DNA of 64,000 bases from Siphonodentalium dalli (taxonomy: Eukaryota; Mollusca; Scaphopoda; Gadilida; Siphonodentaliidae): contig CP136066.1 in the NCBI GenBank assembly GCA_032622095.1, positions 201,894,978-201,958,977 on the forward strand. The letters run 5' to 3'. A model generated the notes under the pieces. That model did no database searches, was not told where the DNA came from, and saw only the letters and a program-made list of their open reading frames with translations. Positions within the stretch are counted from its first letter, which is position 1. Every line of letters starts with the position of its first letter. Both the position numbers and the translations under genes were made by a program. This document shows, one piece after another, positions 54,472-64,000 of this stretch.

Positions 54472-55198
54472 TTAAAGGGGTACTGTACACAAAGATAGGC
54501 GACTTTTTTTATTTACTCCCATTGAAATAACTTTCAAGTTAGATTGTGTTCGTGTTATATGAGTTTCGTATAAACCTAATTTAGCTAAGAAAATATTGAT
54601 CTTGGAAACAAAAATATTTCGATTTCAAACTACGCGCCATGTGTTTGACCTTCACCGGAGAAGACGCAGCTCGCAGGAAGAACCGGAAGTTCATTGCTCA
54701 CAGCTTCGATTGATGCATTCAATCTCTTCCATCGAACAATCTCACTCCCTATAAAATACTTGACGCTTTATGACTCTTATTTCTTTCTCCCTGTTTTCCG
54801 AATCGGTTATAACGGGCCTTCTTTTGCAGGTAACATGTTTTGTTTGCAACTCAATAATGTTCGCGAACGGCCGTCGATAAAAGACACGCAGCAAATGCGA
54901 TTTCAAGAACTGTAACTCGTAATGGCATAATTCTCCATTTTATGACTCCAGCCATCATTCGGCAAACCTCGTCAGATTCCGTCACCGTTTCAGAGGTCAC
55001 AGGTCGAGGAGTTCAGAATGTCCAGCCATAAATGAATTTATATTAAATAATTCAATTTTACTTTTACGATAGCCTATTACCCGGAAAGTTTTCAGTAGAC
55101 ATCGTCGACTCAAATTAGTTATTTTATAATATAATATTCATATTAGATCGCTATTGTCACCGGGAATTTATTGAAATTGGGGTACAGTACCCCTTTAA
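54472..55198 (-). mobile_element. MITE family M1, copy 2, carrying a nested micro-MITE
   Basis: Bounded by TTAA at 54472-54475 and 55195-55198, with AGGGGTACTGTAC and GTACAGTACCCCT termini, better matched than in copy 1. It is collinear with the complement of 3613-4244 except for a 74-bp gain (element plus one target copy) at 54956-55029. Its frames are not conserved with copy 1. Confidence 0.93.
54947..55029 (+). mobile_element. Micro-MITE, copy 2: 65 bp with 9-bp target duplication
   Basis: Bases 54956-55020 run from CATTCGGCAAACCTCG to CGAGGAGTTCAGAATG. TCCAGCCAT flanks it at 54947-54955 and 55021-55029. M1 copy 1 has the empty site (single ATGGCTGGA near 3780), so this is a proven insertion. 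Confidence 0.95.
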
Positions 55199-55199
55199 G

Positions 55200-56230
55200 C
55201 AAATCTCACAATGTGAACATGGTTATAACTTATAATAGTGACTGAGGGGAATACTGTTTAGTTTTGGCAAGTGATTAACCCTCATTAAGCATAAATTAAG
55301 AAATATTAGTACTGGGGGTGGTCATTGTGCGGATAGTAAAATATGAAATTGTTGCTAAACATGAAATTTTATTAACATGGGTAACGTTAATTATCACAAT
55401 TCTCCCCAACCTGGGTAAATTTATCATAATTTCAGGAACCTGGGTAACTTTATCACAGAAAACCGATGAGAGTGACCAATTCAGCAGTAATACCCTGGTA
55501 AAATTAGATCATTTTACTTGCTGTTCCAATCACCAAGGTAAATACCACGGTGCATGTATTCACCACGGTGTGCTAGAGATTTTTATATATAAATGTAAGG
55601 GTGGCTCATGTTTCCATGTATCATATTTGGTGATCAAAGATCGAACTTGAACCATACATAATTATTATATCAAAGTCGACAAAATAAAAATACAAGAAAT
55701 CGGACTATTTTACGCGGAACGTCACCCATATAGTGTTGACACATTCCTTCCAGATGTGGAAATATATATAAGCATCCACGAAATTAGTTATAAGTACAGA
55801 GAGCGTTGCCTAAGGTGTCAAAGGGCGACGAGTCCAGAGTAATATCCAGGGTGTTTGTTAAAATAATTGAGCCTTTCAACAGAAATTGCTATATATATAT
55901 GTATTTCCGAAATAATTGGTTGAATTAATAAATTGTCCCAGTTATCCCCAGTCTCCTGCCAGCGACGCGTATATAGGATTGTCTCAAACATGAGTTGAAA
56001 TACAAACATTCCGTTGGGGGTGAATTCCATTAACAACGAAGAGCGTTTCGTAATTTCGAATGTAGACAACACTGAAGGGCCACTCTCACCAACAAAATTG
56101 CTGAAGGGTACACAGGTTTTGCAATGTCGTTCTAAATGTCGTTTTGTTTTCGTGTAAAAGGACTGAAAACAAACTGACTTTCACGGACACAGTTGATGCC
56201 CATAACAAACGCTGAATTTGTCGATTATTA
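55200..56230. other. No gene seen
   Basis: Contains repeated CCTGGGTAA / ACCTGGGTAACTTTATCAC motifs (about 55385-55500) similar to GATAAAGTTACCC-type words at 54400-54465 on the other side of M1 copy 2, in inverse orientation. No recognisable protein. Confidence 0.45.
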
Positions 56231-56232
56231 AT

Positions 56233-56603
56233 TGTCACCCAGTTTCGTTCAGTTAATTGGGTGCCCAGCTTTTTAAAACTTTCAGTTGGGTACCCAGCTT
56301 TAATAAGATTTACATTTGGGTACCCAGCTTTGTGGAAGCAGTACCTATATGTCCTATTGCCCTATGCCTATAAATTATTCTCCGCTATTAATTTTTGCAA
56401 GCATCGTGACAATATCTATCATATATATAAACAAGTATATAGTCACATCTTTAACAGGTTCATTTCGCAATCGACTGACGACAACCACTAAGTATATCAC
56501 GCTCTGTACGAAATTTCATAAAGCTTCACTTAATCACCTTGGTAACCAAATGTTAATTTTACAAAAGCTGGGTACCAAACTGAACGGAAGGGGTGGCAGT
56601 GAC
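56233..56603. mobile_element. TIR element with GGGTACCCAGCTTT repeats
   Basis: Left end GTCACCCAGTTTCGTTCAG; the right-end complement is GTCACTGCCACCCCTTCCG followed by TTCAGTTTGGTACCCAGC. TTGGGTACCCAGCTTT (or GTGCCC) is tandemly repeated three times at the left and present once, inverted, at the right. The GGGTACCC core is palindromic. No transposase; a 174-codon frame starting inside runs out past the element and is not recognised. Confidence 0.7.
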
Positions 56604-57051
56604 CATTTCAGCATTACAAACCATATGTACCTCTTAGCACATTTTCAAAACCGTATACCATTCACTGGGCATTCAGGAATTTTTTGGGGACTGGATCTGA
56701 CTCCAAAAGCGCTCAGCGCGCGTATATTATCGATAATTATTGTCACAGCGGCGTGCCGTTATCGACGAGAATTCTCAAAAGGAAGAACACTGGAGGAAGT
56801 CTTACGAACGAATAACATTCTCGATGAGTCGGATTTATGACGACAAACCGCTGACTAACATTCCAGTGGTGAACGAGAACATTAGCAGCCATGTTGCATC
56901 AACTTGTTTCGGTTCAGTGAGAAAAAGGTTATCTCAGACGCTGGTATTATATTAGCGGTACATTATTTGCGAGCCAATATTTAATAGCCGGGCAAGATTT
57001 TTTATCTACGGAAAGCCGAATCAGCAGTAACTTGGAGACGCCCGACACCTT

Positions 57052-57385
57052 TGTGCTTTATTACGCGCGCCGCGTGTATACTAATGTCCAAATTCTTTCG
57101 CCTGGGTACTGGAGTTTACGCTGGGGGTTTTATTTATAGAAAAAATGGAATTTTTGGGACGGATTTAAAAGTCGAACTGCGCGACCAGGAGGGCGAATCC
57201 GGTAAAAGGTGTAGTTGGGAATTTCTATTTCTTTTATTGTCCTTTACATTATTATGTCAATAAGGTTCATTTTTGGTTTGTGACAAGCTATAAATAATAA
57301 ACAAATAAAAGAAATGAAAAAGATAATTTGTAAGTGTTATATTTCAACTTTGTTTTCGTTCTGCAGCCCACTGAGGGTTGTAGTC
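57052..57385 (+). repeat. Dispersed repeat R2, second copy
   Basis: Matches 11763-12120 without the internal 52-bp duplication; shares AAAAGTCGAACTGCGCGACC and GTTCTGCAGCCCACTGAGG. Confidence 0.75.
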
Positions 57386-57419
57386 GGGGACGGTCGAGTC
57401 GGCCGCCGGTTCGTTAATT

Positions 57420-57565
57420 AGGTGATGGTTGTTATTGTTATTTTAACGGAATTCTGAGTTGGTCATTCGCGAAACCAATATATTTTATATTCTATAATTA
57501 CAAACATGGGTACCGGTATATAATATATATATATATGATCTTGAGCGCGTTACCATTTCTGACAT
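57420..57565 (+). repeat. Dispersed repeat R1, third copy
   Basis: TTAACGGAATTCTGAGTTGG followed by ACCAATATATTTTATATTC and GATCTTGAGCGCGTTACCAT. It lies 35 bp after R2, as at 12.3 kb. Confidence 0.75.
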
Positions 57566-57944
57566 TGGTTCTCTTCTACTTTTACTGCTCGTGCTATTCT
57601 CTGTCATGTCATGTGAAGCGCCCGGATGGTCGAAAAGATCGAGTAGTTTTCTCCTTCACCCGAAGTCATGCTATATATTCCACGGGAAGGATCCTAGTAA
57701 TACGGTTGTAACCAAACAACGTGTATGGTTACATAATTATATACGACTAAATGATGTCCACAATAATTTGGTGTAGTCAATTAGTAATGTTATAGAACCG
57801 TCTCGGATCAACCATTCTCAGTAAGGTAAAGGCTATACAAGAGGTGGCATCAGAGATGATGTGTCTCGTTTTCGGTGGCTTACCGCCGGTGGCTACCGCC
57901 AATTGGTGTGCATCGTGCAGTATCGGTAGACTAATTAATAGGTA

Positions 57945-58445
57945 AAATCGAAAAATGACTAATTAAGGGCCATAACTCCATCAAATTTTATCGGGCCAGG
58001 CTGGTTTTCGAACTCGTCCGAAATATTCTTGGCAAGTATGTCTATTCCAAATTTTAAACAAATCGGAGTACGTTTGTTGAAGTTATCGCGCTAACAAGCT
58101 AAAAATTCACGAAAAATGACTAATTAAGGGCCATAACTCTATCAAATTTTATTGGGCCAGACTGGTTTTCGAACTCGTCCGAGATATTCTTGGGAGACAC
58201 CTATATACCAAATTTCAATCAAATCGGATAACGTTTGTTGAAGTTATCGCGCTAACGAGCTGAAAATTCGTGAAAAATGACTAATTAAGGGCCATAACTC
58301 TATCAAATTTTATCGGACCAGGCCGGTTTTCGAACTCATCCGAGATATTCTTGGGAGACACCTATATACCAAATTTCAATCAAATCGGACAACGTTTATT
58401 GAAGTTATCGCGCTAACGAGCTGAAAATTCAAAGGGCCATAACTC
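57945..58445 (+). repeat. 161-bp tandem repeat, three units
   Basis: Units start AAAAATGACTAATTAAGGGC at 57951, 58112 and 58273. Each contains CATAACTCTATCAAATTTTAT, TTTTCGAACTCGTCCGAGAT and GAAGTTATCGCGCTAACGAG. Units 2 and 3 are nearly identical. No long frame crosses a unit. Confidence 0.96.
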
Positions 58446-58625
58446 TGTAATAAATGTGCGGACGAACCCGATTTTTTGTCAGCAGCTTACGTGCATGGAT
58501 ATGTACTCACATTTTTAATCCGTCAATAAACGGTTGAGTTATAAGCAAAACACTTCGCCCGCCCGTCCGCCCGCCCACCGTCCCTCATCAAACTATAAGT
58601 CGAGTTTTGGAAACAAACTCGACTA
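58446..58625 (+). repeat. Dispersed repeat R6 ending in AAACTCGACT
   Basis: CGGTTGAGTTATAAGCAAAA, then CGCCCGCCCGTCCGCCCGCC, then AGTCGAGTTTTGGAAACAAA and CTCGACT. AGTCGAGTTT and AAACTCGACT pair as a terminal hairpin. This style of G/C-rich CCGTCC block followed by a hairpin terminus recalls R5. I recognise it as a common invertebrate genomic repeat but cannot name it. Confidence 0.6.
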
Positions 58626-58894
58626 AAAAGCAAACATTATTATTGCAATGCATTCCGGTTGGTACACTCATCTTACATGTACACCCACACATACATCATC
58701 AAGTTACCGTATCGATGTTCGTGGTCTGCGTATATTCACATTCCAGTGTTATGGCTGATATCACTTGACAAACATGCATGCTTGTCGAGCGACCTAATTT
58801 CGTGCAACTGTACTGTACTGCAAGTCCGTAGCCAGCCACTAGCAAAGACAGTTCGTCATATATTATGAGGGCATTGGACACGAGCTGTGAAGCG

Positions 58895-59060
58895 ACGAGA
58901 GGGGTTGTCCCCTATCGCATTGAGGGGGGTCCGGGGTTTCTCCCCCGGGGATTTTTTTTGAAAAATACGATGCAAACGGCGTACTTTAGATCCACCCTGA
59001 AACAAAAAAGTTGAGCTTTGATTTTTCCAAGTTTTCTCTCACAGGCCTGAATCTGAACGG
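58895..59060 (+). repeat. CCCCTATCGCATTGAGGGGG-type dispersed repeat
   Basis: GGGGGGTCCGGGGTTTCTCC with CCCGGGGATTTTTTTTGAAA is a G/C hairpin-forming stretch followed by poly(T)/A. I have the impression of a widespread marine-invertebrate repeat, but only this copy is in the window. Confidence 0.45.
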
Positions 59061-59099
59061 TATATATATATAGCCTAGCTGTTCTAAATGAACCAGTTG

Positions 59100-59645
59100 T
59101 CTTGTGCATGGGGGAGTAACATAATCCACTGGGCCTGACCATGGATCGAACCAGTATCAGACAAGTTTGTGACCTGAACCTGAAAATTTCTAAATCCTAA
59201 CATCTATAGTAGTCTATCTGCAGGGAATATCACCTCCCCCAATTTGTTTTTCTTAAGTTATTTATAAGTTTTTAACTGACCATATGGGAGGGACCAGGAC
59301 ACACTGGGCCGACCATGGATCGACCCTGTGTGAGAAAATTTTGAAATCTGAACATACAAGTTACAAAATCCTAGTATCTATTGAGTAGCCTCATGTTTCC
59401 AAATGTTAGAAACTTTAAACCTTTAATGTTGGAAAATTTCTAATTGTTGGTCATTTCAGTCAAATATTTGGACCAAAAGTAGGAAAATATGTAAATGATG
59501 GTCTAAAATAAAATATTCCCCATCAATAGATTGTTGGAAAATCGATCTACGAAATCGATTTTAACCTATTGTTTCGTGTGACATTTCCAACTATTGTTAT
59601 GTCGGGCATGATATTTCGAACAGTTTTGACCAAGGTTGTTGGCCA
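59100..59645. repeat. Diverged ~240-bp tandem family R4, second array
   Basis: GGACCAGGACACACTGGGCC, GACCATGGATCGACC, AAAATCCTAGTATCTA and TTGGAAAATTTCTAATTGTT parallel 21480-22290. Two units are visible (about 59130 and 59290). Confidence 0.75.
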
Positions 59646-60093
59646 TAGCTTAATTTGCACTCTGTAGTATTTTCGTGTACCTGCCTCTGCCCCGGCTATG
59701 TGCTTTACGCGACACCCTTTCGCTGTATGTATGGGTCTTTATATCCAGTGATTCCGGCAGGCTACTTTTAGTTGGTTATGTTGATGAACCACACGCAGGT
59801 CGAACTCCGGAGCCTTAAGCTGCTTTCACATACCTGCGGCTGATGCAGTTTAGACGCATCCGATTTCCAAATGTTGCGGTTTAAATAACTGCGTGCATGC
59901 ACCGCAACCCCAGTGATACATGTATATATATGTATGGTTTGAAACGTTGTGCCTATATAATCCGATCGCCGCATGCATCAGCAGCATGTCAGTGAACCCC
60001 CTTAATTGGCTACGGCTTGTACTGTATACTTTACAAGTAGCTAGACGTAGCGTTACGTATTCTATTATAGAAATGACTGGCTGTATTATTTTT

Positions 60094-60122
60094 GTCCCCC
60101 CAAAAATTTATTTTTGGGGGAC
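60094..60122. repeat. Hairpin with C6/G5 arms
   Basis: GTCCCCCCAAAAAT and TTTTTGGGGGAC are complementary around TTTA. Confidence 0.8.
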
Positions 60123-60162
60123 TATTGTAATCAGCCCTTTAAAATGGGATTTTCCGTACGTT

Positions 60163-60186
60163 ACTTGTGGGGTGCACCCCACAAGT
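60163..60186. repeat. Perfect 24-bp palindrome
   Basis: ACTTGTGGGGTG followed by its exact complement CACCCCACAAGT, with no loop. A related half-site, CACCTCACAAGT, lies at 60205-60218. Confidence 0.95.
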
Positions 60187-60242
60187 CATGCAAACAAAAG
60201 ATCGCACCTCACAAGTACCCTGTGGTTTTTCCTAGCGTTATA

Positions 60243-60600
60243 TGGACTTTTTTCGACTTAGAAAATTAAATTTTCTTCTTTTTTCTTTGGTTTCCGGATG
60301 ATAACTCAAGTTTGGACTGTTCAATTGAAAATTAATTTTTTTGTGAGTCATGGATATCAAAATACAGGTCAAGTTCGAATTTGAGTTTGATCCGATGATT
60401 TTTTCTCAGAGTTATGGGCTTTTCGACTTAGAAAATTCAATTTTTCTTGTTTTTTCTTTGGTTTCCGGATGATAACTCAAGTTTGGATTGTTTAATTGGA
60501 AATTCTGTTTTTTTTTGTGGGGCGTTCATATCAAAATACAGGTCAAGTTCGAATTTGAGTTTGATCCAATGATTTTTCCCAGAGTTATGGGCCTTTCGAC
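60243..60600 (+). repeat. 170-bp tandem repeat, two units
   Basis: Units begin TTTCGACTTAGAAAATT at 60251 and 60421. They share GGTTTCCGGATGATAACTCA, ACAGGTCAAGTTCGAATTTG and CAGAGTTATGGGC. The third unit starts at 60594 and stops. The AGAGTTATGGGC / TTTCGACTTAGAAA junction is also seen in R5. Confidence 0.95.
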
Positions 60601-60609
60601 TTTGAAAAA

Positions 60610-61900
60610 CATTGTTTATAATTTTCTGTATGAGGGTACCTTCATGGTGTAATCAACTCCTCCTACAGTTTTGATCGTAGATATTTGAAACATCAGAGTA
60701 TTGTTACCCACATATTGGAGATGTGCAACATGTATATAGATGAGGGAATTTTTTTTTTCAACATTTTTTTAAAAAAGCGGCATTGACTTGCCACGTTGTC
60801 GGGGGACACTGTGGTCGGCCGACCTTTTATCACTGTTGTTGTTTGAAGCTGATGATATGGGTGCGATCGAATAGGATTGTGTACCTTTAACCCTAATCAA
60901 TCATCTCATTCTATTTATACAGTGAAAATGGCTTCCTGATTGAGGGGAGTATTAAAGGAAGAACCCGATACTGTCTCTCAGATTCAAGCAAAAAGGTTGG
61001 TTTTATACAAAGCAAGGATTGCATGTTATTAATTTGGGTCAAGATTACTACTTGTAATACTATATTTTAGTGCTTCGAGTGAACATGTATGCAAGATGTA
61101 TTTTGGAATTGTGTTCACATTCAGGAATTCATAAAGGAACTCAGCGATTGGGGTAAAATTGACAGCATTGATCTCTGTCCCCAACAGATGACAATGATTC
61201 TGGGCTCACACCAACGGATCCGAACTTTACAACGAACTTGCTATTAAACAATACATTTATAGGACTAAATTCAAGCCAATTAATGTATCCTCAAAGAGTT
61301 GAATTATAGATACTAATGTGAGAAGTATATCGCAAGATCCCAATCGAAACAAGATGAATTTTCGAAAAACTGGTTCCTTTTAGAAAAGGCTAGACTTGTA
61401 TAGCATGTGCGCATGAGTCAACACAATTGCAATAAACTTGAGTATCCTGGAAATGATCTCTTAACCAGCTCGAAAACTCACTTAATTATTATACCCAGAA
61501 AATACGAACCCCCCCCCCCAATTCCACAATGCCGTCTGTGGTTAGAAGTCGTACCTACGCCGCACACCGGAACAAAGTTCAAAAATTAAAATCTGAATTA
61601 TTGTATACAAATGAACAATTATTCGATTTATCCCTATTTACATATAAGTCACTGGAAGTGAATATAGTGTACGAAATAGGAGAGCGAAATGTGAGCGAAT
61701 TGGAAGAATGTCACAAAACAGTCACTTGGTCTATAATAATATGTATCACAAACAATGAAACATAGTTTCTGAAACCTCTTTGATGAGCTTCTGAAACCAC
61801 AGGTACTTCCTTCTTACCATTTATAAATTTGATTCAAAACCTGATTTTTGGGGACTTTATGTACAGTAATTGTGCTGAAACACCGTTTTTGAGGAAAAGT
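60610..61900. other. No gene seen
   Basis: Contains an 11-C run (61509-61519) and a 78-codon frame (61529-61765) with no recognised motif. The GATATGGG ... GTACCTTTAACCC region near 60855 weakly resembles 15070-15115. Confidence 0.35.
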
Positions 61901-61913
61901 TTATATTCATTTA

Positions 61914-61935
61914 CCCCCCCCCCCCCCCCCCCCCC
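61914..61935 (+). repeat. Poly(C) run of 22
   Basis: The longest homopolymer in the window. Confidence 0.97.
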
Positions 61936-62095
61936 AAACATGAGACTGATCTGATGTCACACATGTTTGTGATGTCAATATTGATTACAAACATGTGTTA
62001 CAGTCCTACCATGTAGTTTATACAGTACATGGGGCCTGTCGTTAAAACGAGTAAATAATATAAATATTTAAAAAATATATATTTAAAGGAGGACG

Positions 62096-62133
62096 CAACT
62101 TTAACAAACTCATCTCTACGAGTTTGTTAAAGT
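62096..62133. repeat. Hairpin with 13-bp arms
   Basis: CTTTAACAAACTC and GAGTTTGTTAAAG pair around ATCTCTAC. Confidence 0.85.
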
Positions 62134-62929
62134 GGCATGGGATCCAATCTTCATGTCGGGGAAATCCTGGCGCCGCCACTGAAGGACATATACTAGTTTT
62201 TCCTAACATTTCAGACGGGGAGTATGGTTGGCTGAACATGCTTTTTGTAATAATTGTGGCATATATACGTAATATACGATATAAAATATATAAATTAAAA
62301 ATATTATATAAATATAGATACATGTATATGTGTGTGGGCATGGGGACAGAGGACCGGAGACAAGTTGCCAAACTTATCAGAGCTCTTCTCACCTGGCATT
62401 CAACTGCTAATACATAAGAGATAGTCCGGGAGCTGATATGGTACTCCTCCACCCCACCCCATGATTTAACTTCGCCATCTAATTTCTTATTGTGTCTCTC
62501 AACTTTTAATCTATGTTAACACGAACCAAAAGTGGCCGTGTAGACACCAGACAAGATGACGTCCACAATGGCTGCCGTTTTTCAGACAATTAAGTCAGTT
62601 TTATGCAAATTATAGTGAGAACATCTTGTTAAAGACATAGTATGTACTTAATCGGGTGCGTGAAACTGATAAGTTTGTATTCAGACGCTATGCCAACTAG
62701 TGGAATGTTGCATTCTACTAACATCACCGAAAATCTCAAGCAAATCGACCGTAACACTCCATAGAAGACATCGTCTGAACTACGCTCAATTGTAAATAAT
62801 TACCTCTCGATTCGGGACGCAACTACGTCGACAATCTAACGGAAACGATTTCACAATCGAGAGTCGCTACATTTAATTAATATATAATAATGATGATGTG
62901 TCGTGTCAATTTGGATATAATATTTGTAT

Positions 62930-63130
62930 AATATAACTACTTTGAGCAAGATTATTCTCCATTTGATCACCCTACCGGAGTGTTTACATCACTTTAAATG
63001 TATACAACTGTATAATATATTTTGTGAAGCCAAGACAGAATGCCACATTTTTAGGGCAAAATTGGAACTCCACGTCAAAATGGCCGCCGAAAATGGCAAA
63101 TATGACGTTTTTTCACTAATATCTTCTTGA
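62930..63130 (+). repeat. Two dispersed-repeat fragments side by side
   Basis: 62932-62995 matches 19110-19190. 63040-63130 (AAAATTGGAACTCCACGTC ... ATGACGTTTTTTCACTAATA) matches the complement of 30830-30930. Confidence 0.65.
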
Positions 63131-64000
63131 TCAGTTTCTGCTGTTAGGAACTGCATGGTCGAAAGACTTTATATTGTATTGTTCATGTTAACTGATCTTT
63201 GGAGCAATGCAGTATGACTCCAGTATGCATGCCATTCTCGTGGTCCCAGACCCTTCCAATCAAGGACTATTCCGAAAGTATTATGATATGGCCTCTCCTC
63301 TGGGAGTCCACCAGAATCAGTATGAGTTTGAAATCGATCTTCTGCAAACTGAGATAATACAAATGCATAAAGATGCCTATAAATAGATGGGAAATGTTCA
63401 AATAATAAGTTCAATAAATTGTCATTATTATCGCGGAAAGGGTCACTGTTGCTACATTTTGGTGTGTTGGCCCTGTTGGGTGCCCAGCTATGCGGCAAAA
63501 AAGTGTTTTGGCACCCATCTTGAACTTTGCTGTCTTTTTATCACACCTTTGACACCAAAATCTTGGATCCAATCAATGGTGCATTGATAGCCATCTTTAA
63601 AACTGTCTATGCCCCATATTTGCTTTTTATCAGTGATATAACGCTAAAAATGTGATATCTCTAATATAAACCCACAAGGATCAATGCAAAACACCTTAAT
63701 GAAAAGCTGGATACCATTCTGCAATAAACGGATAAGATTATCGCAGTCTGGGCTAGACGAGGTTAGCACGGGTTCGCACCCCGACATGGGCGAAATTCAG
63801 GACTGCACTTTTCAAGCTTGATATGAGTTGACGGACATATCAATGTGCCATTCTGATTGATACATGGCCACTTTGATAACAAATGAGAATTTGTTCACGT
63901 TTATTGAATTAAGAAGATATGAAGCAATGAACACTCAATGTATGTAATCATGTTGATATTCTGATATATCCAACAATATTATTCTGTGTATTCTGTATCA
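63131..64000. other. No recognisable gene to the right edge
   Basis: A ~120-codon minus-strand open stretch (63169-63530) has no domain I recognise. GGGTTCGCACCCC near 63770 resembles a polymerase III B box but lacks a convincing A box. Nothing else is supported. Confidence 0.35.

Noticed and set aside
56316-56840. 174-codon open frame
   Set aside because: Begins inside a TIR element, runs into unrelated sequence, and shows no recognisable domain or signal.
63169-63530. ~120-codon open frame on the minus strand
   Set aside because: Composition is protein-like, but I recognise no family and see no splice-site or context support; a protein search would decide.
63725-63800. tRNA or tRNA-derived SINE suggested by GGGTTCGCACCCC
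   Set aside because: B-box-like word only; no A box at the proper spacing and no cloverleaf could be folded.

Overview
This window looks like repeat-dense, gene-poor DNA from a marine invertebrate. A lophotrochozoan, plausibly a mollusc, is my best guess. That guess rests on APE-type non-LTR retrotransposons with a C-terminal CCHC knuckle, several TTAA-flanked MITE families, 5S-rRNA-derived repeats, and simple repeat families built on phrases such as AGGGCCATAACTC and AAACTCGACT that I associate with molluscan genomes. The sequence is AT-rich with many poly(G)/poly(C) runs. I found no convincing host exon, tRNA or functional rRNA gene; every coding stretch I recognise belongs to a decayed mobile element.

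Layout. 0-3.1 kb: retroelement 3' ends and a degenerate ~140-bp tandem array, interrupted by a retroelement tail. 3.5-6.3 kb: a 25-bp minisatellite split by a TTAA-flanked MITE (family M1). 6.5-7.6 kb: a retroelement fragment, a TG microsatellite and a ~130-bp tandem repeat. 8.0-11.6 kb: a nest in which an M1-like MITE is split by a 3.46-kb poly(G)-ended element that carries a ~1-kb duplication and a 147-bp palindrome. 12.5-15 kb: a foldback structure with ~650-bp arms. 15.3-18.2 kb: MITE families M2 and M3, the latter with a perfect 24-bp hairpin. 20.3-24.5 kb: inverted repeats and a diverged tandem family.

24.9-37.5 kb holds two successive large inverted repeats. The first spans a CR1/Jockey-like reverse transcriptase remnant, palindromic motifs and a TIR element. 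The second encloses a decayed Ty3/gypsy-like gag-protease remnant. 38-42.3 kb (minus) and 43.7-47.6 kb (plus) are two members of one non-LTR retrotransposon family. The minus copy keeps ORF1, endonuclease, reverse transcriptase and knuckle but is broken by stops and frameshifts. The plus copy lacks its 5' end but keeps an uninterrupted reverse transcriptase core and carries a ~570-bp GAY-rich tract in its 3' region. 47.8-64 kb: another retroelement C-terminus, a tiny 65-70-bp element seen twice with 9-10-bp target duplications, two 5S-derived repeats among M2 MITEs, a second M1 copy, foldback elements and ~160-170-bp tandem arrays.

The biology here is therefore transposon dynamics: autonomous non-LTR elements, TTAA-specific and other cut-and-paste non-autonomous elements whose transposases are absent from the window, and several long inverted repeats that could produce double-stranded RNA if transcribed. 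All family assignments come from reading the sequence; no database search was run.
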